From assembly GCA_013812905.1 (NCBI GenBank), contig JACCSP010000154.1, positions 1 to 33,152 of the forward strand: a stretch of DNA of 33,152 nucleotides. The letters are read 5' to 3'. The position numbers were made by a program, and so were the translations under genes. The notes beneath the pieces are model-generated. The model searched no databases. It was not told the DNA's origin and was given only the letters and a program-made list of their open reading frames with translations. The DNA comes from Pyrinomonadaceae bacterium (GTDB taxonomy: Bacteria; Acidobacteriota; Blastocatellia; Pyrinomonadales; Pyrinomonadaceae). Shown one piece after another: positions 1 through 8,465 of the stretch (positions are counted from its first letter, which is position 1; every line of letters starts with the position of its first letter).

Positions 1-2126
1 CCGGGAGCCTCAAGTCCTTTCCTGAACCAGAGCACTGCAGCGCGCGGCATCCCCTTGTGTACAAAGCAATGACCAAGCATGTTACAGCACTGAAGATAAC
101 GCGAGGTTCCATCGCCCGGTTTAGCAAGATTTACAGCAGTCTGAAACTCCTGGATGGCTTCGTCGAGGAGTCCCATCTCATTGTTGGCTGTGCCCATGTT
201 ATAATGCGTCTCGTGGTCCTCGCTTGAGATGGGCTCCTCTTCAGCTGCCTCCCGAAACTCCTCAAAGATCTCAGCCAAACCGGCGTCCATACCTTTTGTG
301 CCGTCAGATGAAGCGAGATCGGGGTTAGACAGGACCTCGGCAGTTTCAGCTTCCATCTTGCGGATCCCGCCGAAAGTGATGTCTAAATCTGTCGCTTTTT
401 CCGCTCGTGGTTCGATTCCGCCAAACTCAAACATTTCTGGTAGATCGTGGGGCGCTACCGAACCTTCCACGGGCTGTTCGCGTCCTAGTTGCGCACGCCG
501 AGCATCTATGTCCGGGTGGGAACCAAATTGACGTTCCACCAAATCAAGAGTGTCGGCGGCAATGTCGGCATAGCCTTGCGTAATATAAAAATCTACGCTT
601 TCCAGTTCCTGGCGCAGTAATGCCTCAGAACCTCTATTGTCGCTAACGGGCGGCGCCGGTTCTGCATGCCCTCTCAAAGTTTCATTGAGTGCGACACTAC
701 CGGATTCAAATCCTTCCATAGAGAACTCGATTCCATAACTAACCGGGGTTTCGTCGTTGAGTTCTGCGAAAGAAGAACGAGCGTCTGGCGTTATCACCTC
801 GGACACTGAATTCCATTCAAACTGATCCGCTTGAACGGTTTCATCTGTACCTGCAGTCGGAGCCTGGTCGTAGACTCCTCCGTTAAAGTCTTCGAACGAA
901 GGAACGTCACTGACGGAGGGTTCCAGAGCGAAGGCAACTTCTTCGTCTGCCTCTTGAGCTGCCCCGCCCAATGCGGCGAGTCGCTCACCATAGCGATGCT
1001 CCTCCGGGGCCAGACGAACGAGTTGCGTAAGGGCATAACGCTCGTCCTGAACAAATCCTGCCGCTTCGGCAGCTTCCGCGAGTCGTTCAAGAGCCAACCG
1101 AAGATTCTCCATGTCACGCTGCCACCAGTGAATTCTGACCAGCAGTCGCAAAGCCTCGAGGTGTTCCGGATTTCGCGCCAGCACTTCCTGCACGATTTCG
1201 TGGAGATCATTTTCCTCACGACCCGCCAGCAACTGTTCGGTGATGCCGCTCAGAACTCTGGTGGCATGGTTTACCTCGTCCAGGTTCAGATACAGCCGGG
1301 CCACCTCAATGAAACGACTGTACTTGGAAGCATCATGCGTAACGAGCGAGGCAATTACGCGCTCAGCACCTGCTGCATTCTCCGCATCAATATAGGTGCG
1401 CGCCAGCAAGGAAAGCAGCTCCAGATCGTCCGGCCGTTCTCCGAGCATTCTCTCGAGCAGCTCCGCCGCTTCATCGGCGGAACCCAACGCAACGTGAGCA
1501 GACACCACACCTTTGAGAGCGGCGTCTTCATTGGGCCGAATCTCCAAAGCTCGGGCGTAAGTCTTGAGGGCTTTCTCAAACTGACCGGTGTCGAATAGCC
1601 GAGTTGCTGCCTCCAGAAACGCTTTTGTCGCTTCAGATCCTAGATTCTCTTTGAGGTAATTTTCAGCGAGTTTTAATCTAATCTCAGTATTGTGCGGATC
1701 GAGATCGGCAACCTTGTGCAGGATCTCGAAAGTTTGTTTCGTCTTTCCGGCTCGGGTGAAAGCGTCGGCAACAATCAGATACTGAGCACGTGCATCGGCA
1801 GTCAATCCCTGCGTCGCGTAAAGTGACGCCAATTTGCTCGCGATGGCCGGATCGCGCGGCTTGAGCCGATCGATTTTCTTGTACATGGCGATCGCTTTTA
1901 AGTTGAACTCCTGCTCGCTATAGTGCTCGGCTATCCGATAGAAACAGGAAATCGCCTCGTCATTCTTGCCCTCACGCACACAAAGATCTCCGAGCATGTT
2001 CAGACTCGTCAGATCCTCCTCGTCATTCTCGACGATCTGGCGATACTCTTTGATCGCGGCGTTGATCTTTCCCTGGGAGAGGAATTTCTCAGCGGCTTTA
2101 AGAACCTTAGCCTTTTCGAAAACCAT
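1..2126 (-). CDS. Large tetratricopeptide-repeat protein (3' end outside window)
   Basis: The reading frame starts at the ATG at 2126-2124 and stays open to the left edge, so at least 708 residues are present and the C-terminus is missing. From the N-terminus (MVFEKAKVLKAAEKFLSQGK) to about residue 350 it reads as back-to-back 34-residue TPR-like helical pairs with the usual Gly/Ala/Tyr/Pro spacing, for example around GKNDEAISCFYRIAEHYS. Residues of roughly 390-600 form an acidic, low-complexity linker rich in Glu, Ser and Pro. TPR-like repeats return near the truncated end (HYNMGTANNEMGLLDEAIQE). There is no signal peptide or membrane segment, so a cytoplasmic scaffold or adaptor role is likely. 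It is divergent from the ligase-type gene across a 266-bp gap. A link with polysaccharide export is only positional, and the function is unknown. Confidence 0.85.
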   Translation of the reverse strand, partial: MVFEKAKVLKAAEKFLSQGKINAAIKEYRQIVENDEEDLTSLNMLGDLCVREGKNDEAISCFYRIAEHYSEQEFNLKAIAMYKKIDRLKPRDPAIASKLASLYATQGLTADARAQYLIVADAFTRAGKTKQTFEILHKVADLDPHNTEIRLKLAENYLKENLGSEATKAFLEAATRLFDTGQFEKALKTYARALEIRPNEDAALKGVVSAHVALGSADEAAELLERMLGERPDDLELLSLLARTYIDAENAAGAERVIASLVTHDASKYSRFIEVARLYLNLDEVNHATRVLSGITEQLLAGREENDLHEIVQEVLARNPEHLEALRLLVRIHWWQRDMENLRLALERLAEAAEAAGFVQDERYALTQLVRLAPEEHRYGERLAALGGAAQEADEEVAFALEPSVSDVPSFEDFNGGVYDQAPTAGTDETVQADQFEWNSVSEVITPDARSSFAELNDETPVSYGIEFSMEGFESGSVALNETLRGHAEPAPPVSDNRGSEALLRQELESVDFYITQGYADIAADTLDLVERQFGSHPDIDARRAQLGREQPVEGSVAPHDLPEMFEFGGIEPRAEKATDLDITFGGIRKMEAETAEVLSNPDLASSDGTKGMDAGLAEIFEEFREAAEEEPISSEDHETHYNMGTANNEMGLLDEAIQEFQTAVNLAKPGDGTSRYLQCCNMLGHCFVHKGMPRAAVLWFRKGLEAP

Positions 2127-2392
2127 CGGTAGTATTATGTATCCTCAAATAGGACAGCGGCGTCAATCGTAGCGGCGGGTAGAGAGAACAGCCCGGCCGG
2201 GGATCGCCTTGCAAAGTTGGGCGACTATTTCCCGGGACGAGACAGCCGCACAATACGCTAACATGCGTAAATGAAGGTGTCAACTCGTTCGTTATCAAGA
2301 GTTTGAATGGAATCTCGGGCAGCCTTAGCCGCTCCGCTGTCCCTCTGCAGACAGTCGGCAAATTCCTCCACGTCGCCTTGGATTATTACTAA
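2127..2392. other. Divergent intergenic region (no gene seen)
   Basis: 266 bp separate the start codons of the TPR gene (minus) and the ligase-type gene (plus), so promoters for both should lie here. I see no convincing -35/-10 pair, operator or strong Shine-Dalgarno in front of 2393. The short reading frame crossing it on the minus strand has no recognisable protein features. Confidence 0.5.
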
Positions 2393-3904
2393 ATGATCTC
2401 TGCACTTCACTCCCCCGCTTTCGATTCTAAATCACCCCTCGCTCTTCTTGCTCGCCGCGTTGCCACCGCAGGTTTCGTTCTTTATGCGGCATTTGCGCCA
2501 CATTCGATCGCCGGAGCGGAAATCGCCCTGGCGATAGTTGGCTTAGGCTGGCTGGTTCGTACGATCGCCACGGGAAAAGCGGGGTTTCGACGCACGAAGC
2601 TAGACTTGCCGATCTGGCTATTTTTCGCATGGACCATCGCATCGTCCTGTCTATCCCAAGAGCCGCAGATTAGCGTCGCCAAACTGCAATCCGTTTGCGT
2701 CCTCTTTCTCTTCTATCTCACCCAGGCAATTGTCACCAGAGGCAACGCGGTATTTTTAGTGTGTATCATGATCCTTTCTGGCGTGGCCGGCAGCATTTAT
2801 AGCGTTTACGATTTGCTCCGCGGACGTGGAATTGTCGCCGAAGCGGTCTCGGGGGAAAGTCCTCTGCGTATGAGCGTGGCGCCCGGGGATGTTGTTTGGA
2901 GAGTGGATGGGCGGCGAATCTACTCGGTCGACGAAATCGAAAGGGCGATCAAGGCAGTTCCTTCAGGAACAAATCTGCGGGTGAGTGTCATCACGCGTGG
3001 CGAACACGTCGAACGCACTAGCTTGGCGATCACGGATCAATTGAAACAGCTTGATGCTCCTTCGGGCATTATGGGGGGAAGTCCAACCCATCGGTTTCGC
3101 GCCTCGGGCTGGACGCGTCACTACGAAACATTTTCGGAGATTCTGCAGATCCTCGCGCAGCTCACTCTTGGGCTGGGACTGGCTAATCTAAAAAACCATG
3201 GTGCAAATCTTCGTTTTAAGTTGGCCGCTGCTGCTAGTGCGCTACTGGCGCTTGGGATTGCGCTAACGGCGATGAGAACTGTCCTAGTGGCATTAACAGC
3301 GGGCGCCTGCGTCCTTACCATTCGCGTCGCTCGAGGAAAAGCGCGTTTCCTCGTACCAGCGGCGTTAGTGCTTGTTCTGGCCCTGGGAGCGTTTATAGTT
3401 TGGCAGACTCGCGCGGAACAGGCCTTGTGGTTTCGAGACGACAGCGCTTCATTGCGTCTGACTGTGGCCTACGTTGGCGTCTCGCGAATAATGCTGCATC
3501 CTATTTTTGGTCACGGAATGGACGCTATGCACTTGCACTGGAATGAATGGGGCTTTCCGGGCCAGGAAATGCTGGGCCTGCATTCCACACCTTTGCAACT
3601 GGCTTTTGACCGCGGTATTCCCGCACTCGCTCTCTGGCTCTGGGTAATGGCGGCTTTCTGGCTGATGACAACACGAGCGGAACGGATCCTCAGAGACTCA
3701 CCTAAGAAGAACCAGCACGGCTTGCTGCTCGGCGCCACAGGAGCGATTGCCGGCTTCTTCGCGAGCTCCCTCGTTAACTATAACTTCGGCGACGGCGAAG
3801 TTGCTCTGGTCTTCTGGTGGCTGATGGGCATTGTTGTCGTACTGGCGCGGGATAACACGGCTGCACGGTTTGTCTCGGCGGTCGAAATCTCCAAGGGGCG
3901 CTGA
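2393..3904 (+). CDS. O-antigen ligase/polymerase-family membrane protein with PDZ-like insert
   Basis: The 503-residue protein has about ten hydrophobic segments and the layout of the Wzy/WaaL family, which joins or polymerises lipid-linked glycans on the periplasmic side. Typical features are the segment RFRASGWTRHYETFSEIL (about residues 234-251) entering a membrane helix, Arg-rich loops, and the late motif LHSTPLQLAFDRGIPAL (396-412), which resembles the conserved His-containing loop of these ligases. Unusually, residues of about 147-215 between two membrane segments read like a PDZ fold: a Ser-Pro-Leu-Arg strand, then APGDVVWRVDGRRI, then a helix (SVDEIERAIKAV), then two strands (LRVSVITRGE). 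It stands alone, with the next gene convergent. Ligase and polymerase cannot be told apart from sequence. The ATG has no strong Shine-Dalgarno, but the N-terminal hydrophobic helix fits. Confidence 0.85.
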   Translation: MISALHSPAFDSKSPLALLARRVATAGFVLYAAFAPHSIAGAEIALAIVGLGWLVRTIATGKAGFRRTKLDLPIWLFFAWTIASSCLSQEPQISVAKLQSVCVLFLFYLTQAIVTRGNAVFLVCIMILSGVAGSIYSVYDLLRGRGIVAEAVSGESPLRMSVAPGDVVWRVDGRRIYSVDEIERAIKAVPSGTNLRVSVITRGEHVERTSLAITDQLKQLDAPSGIMGGSPTHRFRASGWTRHYETFSEILQILAQLTLGLGLANLKNHGANLRFKLAAAASALLALGIALTAMRTVLVALTAGACVLTIRVARGKARFLVPAALVLVLALGAFIVWQTRAEQALWFRDDSASLRLTVAYVGVSRIMLHPIFGHGMDAMHLHWNEWGFPGQEMLGLHSTPLQLAFDRGIPALALWLWVMAAFWLMTTRAERILRDSPKKNQHGLLLGATGAIAGFFASSLVNYNFGDGEVALVFWWLMGIVVVLARDNTAARFVSAVEISKGR

Positions 3905-4054
3905 CCAAATAACCAGAGTTGCCTTTAATAACCTGCAGAATGTGAAACATTGCCGGCGTCAACAACCCTTAAGAAGGGCTCCTGGAGATACTCTGAAACT
4001 CAGTTCAATCTTGCCGAGCCTTCCTAAACTAGCGGGGTATTGCCTCGGAGTGGT

Positions 4055-4879
4055 TCAGATTACGTCAGCAAAGTTTTTTCGGGTGCGAGCGAACCACCAG
4101 TAGCCAAAGAAAAAGCTGACTAAGGCGAAGACCGTGAAGTAGGCAAGGCCGGACCAGTCGGGCAACGCCCCTTCCAGCAAGATGCGCCGGTAGCTTCTAA
4201 CCAGAGATGTGAATGGATTGATGTTGATGAAAAGGCGATAGCGCCCAGGCACGAGCGATTCCGGATATATAATCGGAGTCAGAAACATCCAGGCAGTCAG
4301 GACAAGCGATATCCCTTGTGCGATGTCACGCAAGAAGACACCCAGCGAAGCGATCATCCAAGCCGCGCCGAGCGTGAACAGCAATTGCGGAATAATTAAT
4401 GCGGGCAGCCAAAACACTGAGACGTGAAGCTCGTGACGCATTATGACGATGGCGATCAAAAGGGCAAGGGTGCCGAACAACTGATTGCCGAGAGACGACA
4501 GCGCCTGCGCAATCGGCAGAGTCTCGAGGGGAAAGACTACCCTCTTTACCAAATTTGAATGGCTAACAATTGTCGTCGCCGACTGCACCAACGTATCCTG
4601 AAACATCGTCCAGGGCAGCAGACCGCAAAAAAGATATAGCGCGTAATCCCAGGGAGAACCGTTGGCACCAAAACGGGCCCCAAAGATGCCTGCAAATATG
4701 AACGTGAAAATCGCGATCATTACCACCGGTGTGAGCAGCGCCCAGATTACTCCCAACGCTGAACCGCGATAACGCGCCACGAGTTCACGCCGGGCCAGTG
4801 AGAGAATCAACTCGAATCGCCCAGGTAGTTCCCAGAGTGGTCGCCACACTGCGCGTCTTGCCGTTTGAGCGGAAATCAT
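4055..4879 (-). CDS. wzm: ABC-2 type polysaccharide export permease (Wzm-like)
   Basis: The 274-residue membrane protein has six predicted spans and the N-terminal amphipathic stretch of ABC-2 polysaccharide permeases (ELILSLARRELVARYRGSAL), followed by a first span rich in Ile and Phe. It also has the family's cytosolic segment SHSNLVKRVVFPLETLPIA and the loop NPFTSLVRSYRRILLEG near the C-terminus. With a Wzt ATPase it would move a lipid-linked polysaccharide across the inner membrane. The only candidate ATPase in the window is at 11181 on the opposite strand, about 6.3 kb from this start, whereas these two genes are usually adjacent. A zinc-ribbon methyltransferase gene lies just upstream in the same direction, and the 53-bp gap holds a heptamer repeat. 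The family call is firm; the gene symbol is by analogy. Confidence 0.92.
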   Translation of the reverse strand: MISAQTARRAVWRPLWELPGRFELILSLARRELVARYRGSALGVIWALLTPVVMIAIFTFIFAGIFGARFGANGSPWDYALYLFCGLLPWTMFQDTLVQSATTIVSHSNLVKRVVFPLETLPIAQALSSLGNQLFGTLALLIAIVIMRHELHVSVFWLPALIIPQLLFTLGAAWMIASLGVFLRDIAQGISLVLTAWMFLTPIIYPESLVPGRYRLFININPFTSLVRSYRRILLEGALPDWSGLAYFTVFALVSFFFGYWWFARTRKNFADVI

Positions 4880-4882
4880 CGC

Positions 4883-4916
4883 GCGTGAATAGTAGATCGT
4901 GAATCGTGAATAGTAA
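4883..4916. repeat. Degenerate heptamer repeat, CGTGAAT unit (array 1)
   Basis: The plus strand reads in 7-base steps CGTGAAT, AGTAGAT, CGTGAAT, CGTGAAT, AGTAAAA. It fills almost the whole gap between the permease start and the end of the upstream methyltransferase gene. The same unit recurs at 13212-13243 and, in reverse orientation, at 13405-13439. Confidence 0.75.
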
Positions 4917-4932
4917 AAACTGCCGAGTCAGC

Positions 4933-5928
4933 CTAAACTCTGCCAAAGCCGCGCCAGCTATTCTTGTTGTGCCATTGGATCGACACTTCAGTGGCGTCAA
5001 TGTCGCGCCACCATTGCTCGAATTCTCCGCTTGGGATGTAGTGTGCGGTCGGGGCGACCAAGTGATCAAAGACTATTGTGTGCTGTTCCTTCCAACCAAA
5101 ACCGGAGATGGCCAGCAGGTAATCGTTGTAGAAAAGACGCCGGGCCATTGCACCTCCGGCGACGCGATTGAGCGGTCGATAAACCAACTTGGTCGCGAGG
5201 TAAACAAGGGCTGTAGGCACTTTTGAAAGATGTAAGAGAGTGCGGGGATTGATTCGGGAGGTCAAGTGTTCTCGCATTGGGCTGACCAAACGGGTGATCC
5301 ACTCATTATTCTCGGCGCCATACACCCACGCGGACAGATGTCCTCCTGCCCTCACCTTAGAAGCCAGTGACAGAAAACCACGATGCGCATCAGGCAAGTG
5401 ATGCAGCACCCCGACAGAAAACGCGTAGTCGATCCTTTTCTTGATCGGCAATTGATAGATGTCGGCCTGGATGATGTGAGCGTTTTCCAGATGGCGGGTC
5501 GCGGCAAATGCCGTGTCGACAGCGGCACTGAGGTCGACTCCGATTACGTCCTGTGCACCCCAAACGGCGGCCAGCTGAGTGTGCCGCCCTTTGCCGCAAC
5601 CGCCTTCTAGTACGATCTTGTCCTTAAAAAACTCCGGGGTGACCGGAGCAATCCATCCCAGAAACTGATCGGCGTACTTTTGGTCTTCTTGAGTGAAATG
5701 CTGCCACTGCCAGCCGAAGTTTGCCGCTGTCGCCGCCTTGCCGGGATCAAGTTTTTCAAGAGCCGCGAAGCGAGGGATACCACGAGTGATGGGAAACCCG
5801 GCCTTGCATGAGGTGCAGGCCAGCTCGCCTTCCAATACGTGACTATCATCGCTGAACGATACGCCAGACAATTCAAGCGAACCATCACATGCACGGCAGG
5901 CTAAATATTGTAATAAGCGCTGCCGCAT
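4933..5928 (-). CDS. SAM-dependent methyltransferase with N-terminal zinc ribbon (Trm112-like)
   Basis: The 331-residue protein opens with a small zinc-ribbon-like domain having two Cys pairs (C11/C14 and C38/C41) followed by FPITRGIPRF, the pattern of Trm112-type domains often fused to methyltransferases in polysaccharide clusters. A class I methyltransferase follows, with a motif I loop (KIVLEGGCGKGRHTQLA, about residues 104-120), an acidic residue after the next strand (DVIGVDLS), and YAFSVGVLHHLPD as the post-I/IV region. The C-terminal third is basic and Trp-rich. It lies directly upstream of the permease gene on the same strand, so the two are probably transcribed together. The likely role is methylation of a sugar or lipid-linked intermediate in the cytoplasm. 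The substrate is unknown. Confidence 0.88.
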   Translation of the reverse strand: MRQRLLQYLACRACDGSLELSGVSFSDDSHVLEGELACTSCKAGFPITRGIPRFAALEKLDPGKAATAANFGWQWQHFTQEDQKYADQFLGWIAPVTPEFFKDKIVLEGGCGKGRHTQLAAVWGAQDVIGVDLSAAVDTAFAATRHLENAHIIQADIYQLPIKKRIDYAFSVGVLHHLPDAHRGFLSLASKVRAGGHLSAWVYGAENNEWITRLVSPMREHLTSRINPRTLLHLSKVPTALVYLATKLVYRPLNRVAGGAMARRLFYNDYLLAISGFGWKEQHTIVFDHLVAPTAHYIPSGEFEQWWRDIDATEVSIQWHNKNSWRGFGRV

Positions 5929-5982
5929 TCTAGGGTTCTCAGGATGTTCGACGTCGGCAACTTGGGAAAAACAGAAGGAAAA

Positions 5983-8154
5983 CTAGCATCCTTTACGCGT
6001 ACCGTACATTCCAAAGCGGGATTGGTATTCAGCGGAAGTGATGAAGGCGCAGACCATTGCCCGATGTGCGGGCGAATCAGATCCAGTTCGATCATCGAGA
6101 GTACTCAGCCAGAAATTGTACCCACTCTCGTCCGGCTCTCGTCGGAGATAGCCAAAGTACTGGGCCAACACGAATGCCTTCGAACTCTCTTTCTTAGCCA
6201 GAGTCGGATGATCCGCCAGTCTTTGAATGATCTTGGCTCGTCCTGTGGTTGTGCCATCGTACAAAGCCGCCAGACTCGAACGCTCCGAGAAGAGATCCAG
6301 TTCCGAGCTTTGTATCAGCGAAGATATCAACTGATCCAAAAACTTATCGATTTTCTCCCCGGCGCCGTATTTTTCTAAAAATTCCTGACGAACTACAAAG
6401 CTTTTCGTAAAGCCGAGTTTGCTGCTTTCGCGGGCCTCAGGGTCATCTACAATTTGGAGCCGGTCGCTATTAAATTCTAAAAGAGTTGGGCGACGGCCGA
6501 GCGTGGCTTTGTAGACGCGATAGATGAAAGACCATGTCTCCAGAAATTCGTCTTCAATGAAACCCGCGGAGACATCGAGCCGACGATTACGAGCGCAGTC
6601 AGCGTCTGACCGGCAGCTCTCAAGCTCATCTATCCACTTGTTAACGCGCAGCTGCAAGGGTTCACGGCCGAGAAAGTCTCGATAATGTTGATTGATGAAG
6701 AAGCGCGAATCGTCGACCGGATTTGCTGCAGCGGTGTTGACGCCTGGATCGATTGTGAGGCCGCCCGGAAGGTATGCAACTTCGCCGGAGTTGGACTGGA
6801 GCCGAATGCTGTAATCGCCAAAGGAAACGTGGTCCGCAACTGTCACATCAAATCCGATTACCGGAAACAAGGTTCCGAACTGCTGCACCGTCAAACTGTC
6901 GGGATCAATGGTCATAAAAGGCGACATCACGGCGATGCCACTAATCGGCACCTGATCAACGCCCTCGCCACCAACGTAGATGGTCAGTTTCTTCCCGGCT
7001 TCCGCGGGCAGAGGTGTTGCTGAAATATCGCCATTCGTTCCCAGGAGACGAGGCTTGAGAAGGGGTGGCCCATTTTGAGGAGGTACCATAACAAAGTTGA
7101 TCCTGGTAGTTGTACCTGCGCGCAGCCGTACCCGATCGCGGAGTTCGACGCTTCGAAAAGCCCGTTGCGCGCGCGTGTGATTCCCAGGATTCATTGCCAC
7201 GCCAAAGAAGGAACCTTCCGTTTCGCCTGGACCATCGAGATACTCAGCTAGCACGCGATATTGACCGGATGGAATACTCTCGATGCGGTAGTTGCCGCTG
7301 GCGGAAGTGATGCCACTGGCGACGACGCGGCCGGAGCCGCTCTCCTCAACCCAAACATGGGCACCTTGCAAAGAAACTGGGTGTCCTCCCCACGAGCTAG
7401 TTGTCAGCTTCCCTTCGATCGAACTTAGAACTTCCGCAGACCCGTATAGGGTACGCACTCTGGTCCGATCGTCTTCGGTTAACGTTCGTTCGGTGAACGC
7501 CGGGAGTTTGTAGGTTCCATTCACACCCTGATGGGCCCGCATTGTAGAACCAATTACGTATGAGTGATCCAGACCAAGAAAATGGCCAATCTCGTGCATG
7601 AGAGTCGATTCAAGATCATACGTGCCCGGCGTGCCGTCGGTCGAGAATCGGAGCACTGTTCCGTCCGCGCCAACGGGATGCGGATTAATAGCGACGTCCG
7701 CCTCGACGATCTCCCCTGTCTGCGGATCGTAAAGCACGCGGGTACGTGCAAGGTGATGGCCGCCTCCGAAGATAGCCAGATTCTCCGCTGTCTCCGCAAT
7801 CGTTATTAGGCTTATTCCATCGCCCCCGCTCACCGGGCTGATAGACTGCACTTTCGACGAGACTGCTTCGAACCGAATGTTCGCGGCGTTGGACCAGCGG
7901 TCAAGTGCTCGATGGACAGCGGCTACAATATCGCTCTCTGGAGTTATACCTGACGCAGGCGAGGTGAGGGACGTCGATAGACTAACCCGGATAGTTTTGG
8001 TCGACCACTTTGTCCGACGCTGGGCATTACTACCGTCGAAGTCGAGCAAATTTGGAAAGTCAGACGCAAGAGGCCGAACCGGCGCGATGCATGCCAGGAT
8101 CAATAAAGCCAGAATGGAGTTGAGGAGTCGCACTCGAGAAATTCCACGACGCAA
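5983..8154 (-). CDS. Secreted matrixin-like zinc metalloprotease with DUF4214-like C-terminus
   Basis: The 723-residue protein has an N-terminal hydrophobic signal (LLNSILALLILACIAPV; the Cys at about residue 22 could be a lipobox Cys). A metzincin/M10-type protease domain follows, with the complete zinc site HEIGHFLGLDH (187-197) and a Met-turn candidate at M205. Residues of about 245-355 look like a carboxypeptidase-regulatory-like beta domain (GITSASGNYRIESIPSGQYRV). Residues of about 370-470 are Ig/IPT-like. From about 485 to the end lies a DUF4214-like region (FINQHYRDFLGREP, a Cys pair at 514/520, ending SAEYQSRFG). No matrixin 'cysteine switch' propeptide motif is visible. It is probably exported and either surface-bound or released. 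The track start is TTG at 8154, but GTG at 8133 is also possible. It shares its C-terminal architecture with the proteins at 31314 and 32466. Confidence 0.9.
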   Translation of the reverse strand: MRRGISRVRLLNSILALLILACIAPVRPLASDFPNLLDFDGSNAQRRTKWSTKTIRVSLSTSLTSPASGITPESDIVAAVHRALDRWSNAANIRFEAVSSKVQSISPVSGGDGISLITIAETAENLAIFGGGHHLARTRVLYDPQTGEIVEADVAINPHPVGADGTVLRFSTDGTPGTYDLESTLMHEIGHFLGLDHSYVIGSTMRAHQGVNGTYKLPAFTERTLTEDDRTRVRTLYGSAEVLSSIEGKLTTSSWGGHPVSLQGAHVWVEESGSGRVVASGITSASGNYRIESIPSGQYRVLAEYLDGPGETEGSFFGVAMNPGNHTRAQRAFRSVELRDRVRLRAGTTTRINFVMVPPQNGPPLLKPRLLGTNGDISATPLPAEAGKKLTIYVGGEGVDQVPISGIAVMSPFMTIDPDSLTVQQFGTLFPVIGFDVTVADHVSFGDYSIRLQSNSGEVAYLPGGLTIDPGVNTAAANPVDDSRFFINQHYRDFLGREPLQLRVNKWIDELESCRSDADCARNRRLDVSAGFIEDEFLETWSFIYRVYKATLGRRPTLLEFNSDRLQIVDDPEARESSKLGFTKSFVVRQEFLEKYGAGEKIDKFLDQLISSLIQSSELDLFSERSSLAALYDGTTTGRAKIIQRLADHPTLAKKESSKAFVLAQYFGYLRREPDESGYNFWLSTLDDRTGSDSPAHRAMVCAFITSAEYQSRFGMYGTRKGC

Positions 8155-8465
8155 CTTTCAAGATAAGAACTGCCAGGACGTGACCGCAGTTTGGGCGGGC
8201 CCAAGTCGGGAACAATACTATCACTTTCAGACTACTATTTTTCGGTAAAGTTGGAGAGTCAAACATCTGCTGTGGCAAACGTCGAAGCTGGTTACCCCAC
8301 CGGAAACCGCGAGCGGCAGAGGATGTGTGAAAACTCGAAAAGGCCTGGGGGAGAGGTTGCAGGTTGGCAAGGGCTAAAGCGCAGCGCGCTTACTCTCAAG
8401 ATTAGTGGCCACTCAACCTTGAATAGACACTTCAAGCCCAGCGACTTACATCAGGCAGGCATCAA
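8155..8465. other. 311-bp intergenic region with a dispersed repeat copy
   Basis: It lies downstream of the propeller gene and upstream of the metalloprotease gene, both on the minus strand. It holds a repeat copy (8302-8391) and a short hairpin (AAGCGC/GCGCTT, 8377-8391) without a T-tract. No gene is supported here. A promoter for the metalloprotease gene would be expected near 8160-8250, but I cannot point to one. Confidence 0.5.
8302..8391. repeat. Dispersed intergenic repeat family B, copy 1
   Basis: It shares ordered blocks with 21369-21434: GAAnCC, GAGCGG, TGTGTGAAAA, AAAAGG, AAGGGCT and CTAAAGCGC. The spacing differs between the copies by short insertions. It ends in a small AAGCGC-AGC-GCGCTT hairpin. 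Confidence 0.5.

Noticed and set aside
831-1598. 255-codon plus-strand reading frame
   Set aside because: Antisense to the TPR protein, whose minus-strand frame is continuous and has clear helical repeats.
3965-3985. CCCTT-AAG-AAGGG hairpin between convergent genes as a terminator
   Set aside because: The stem is only five pairs and no T-tract follows.
5944-6378. 144-codon plus-strand reading frame
   Set aside because: Antisense to the DUF4214 end of the metalloprotease gene; no family resemblance.
8377-8391. AAGCGC/GCGCTT hairpin as a terminator for the propeller gene
   Set aside because: Short stem with no T-tract on either strand; treated as part of repeat family B.
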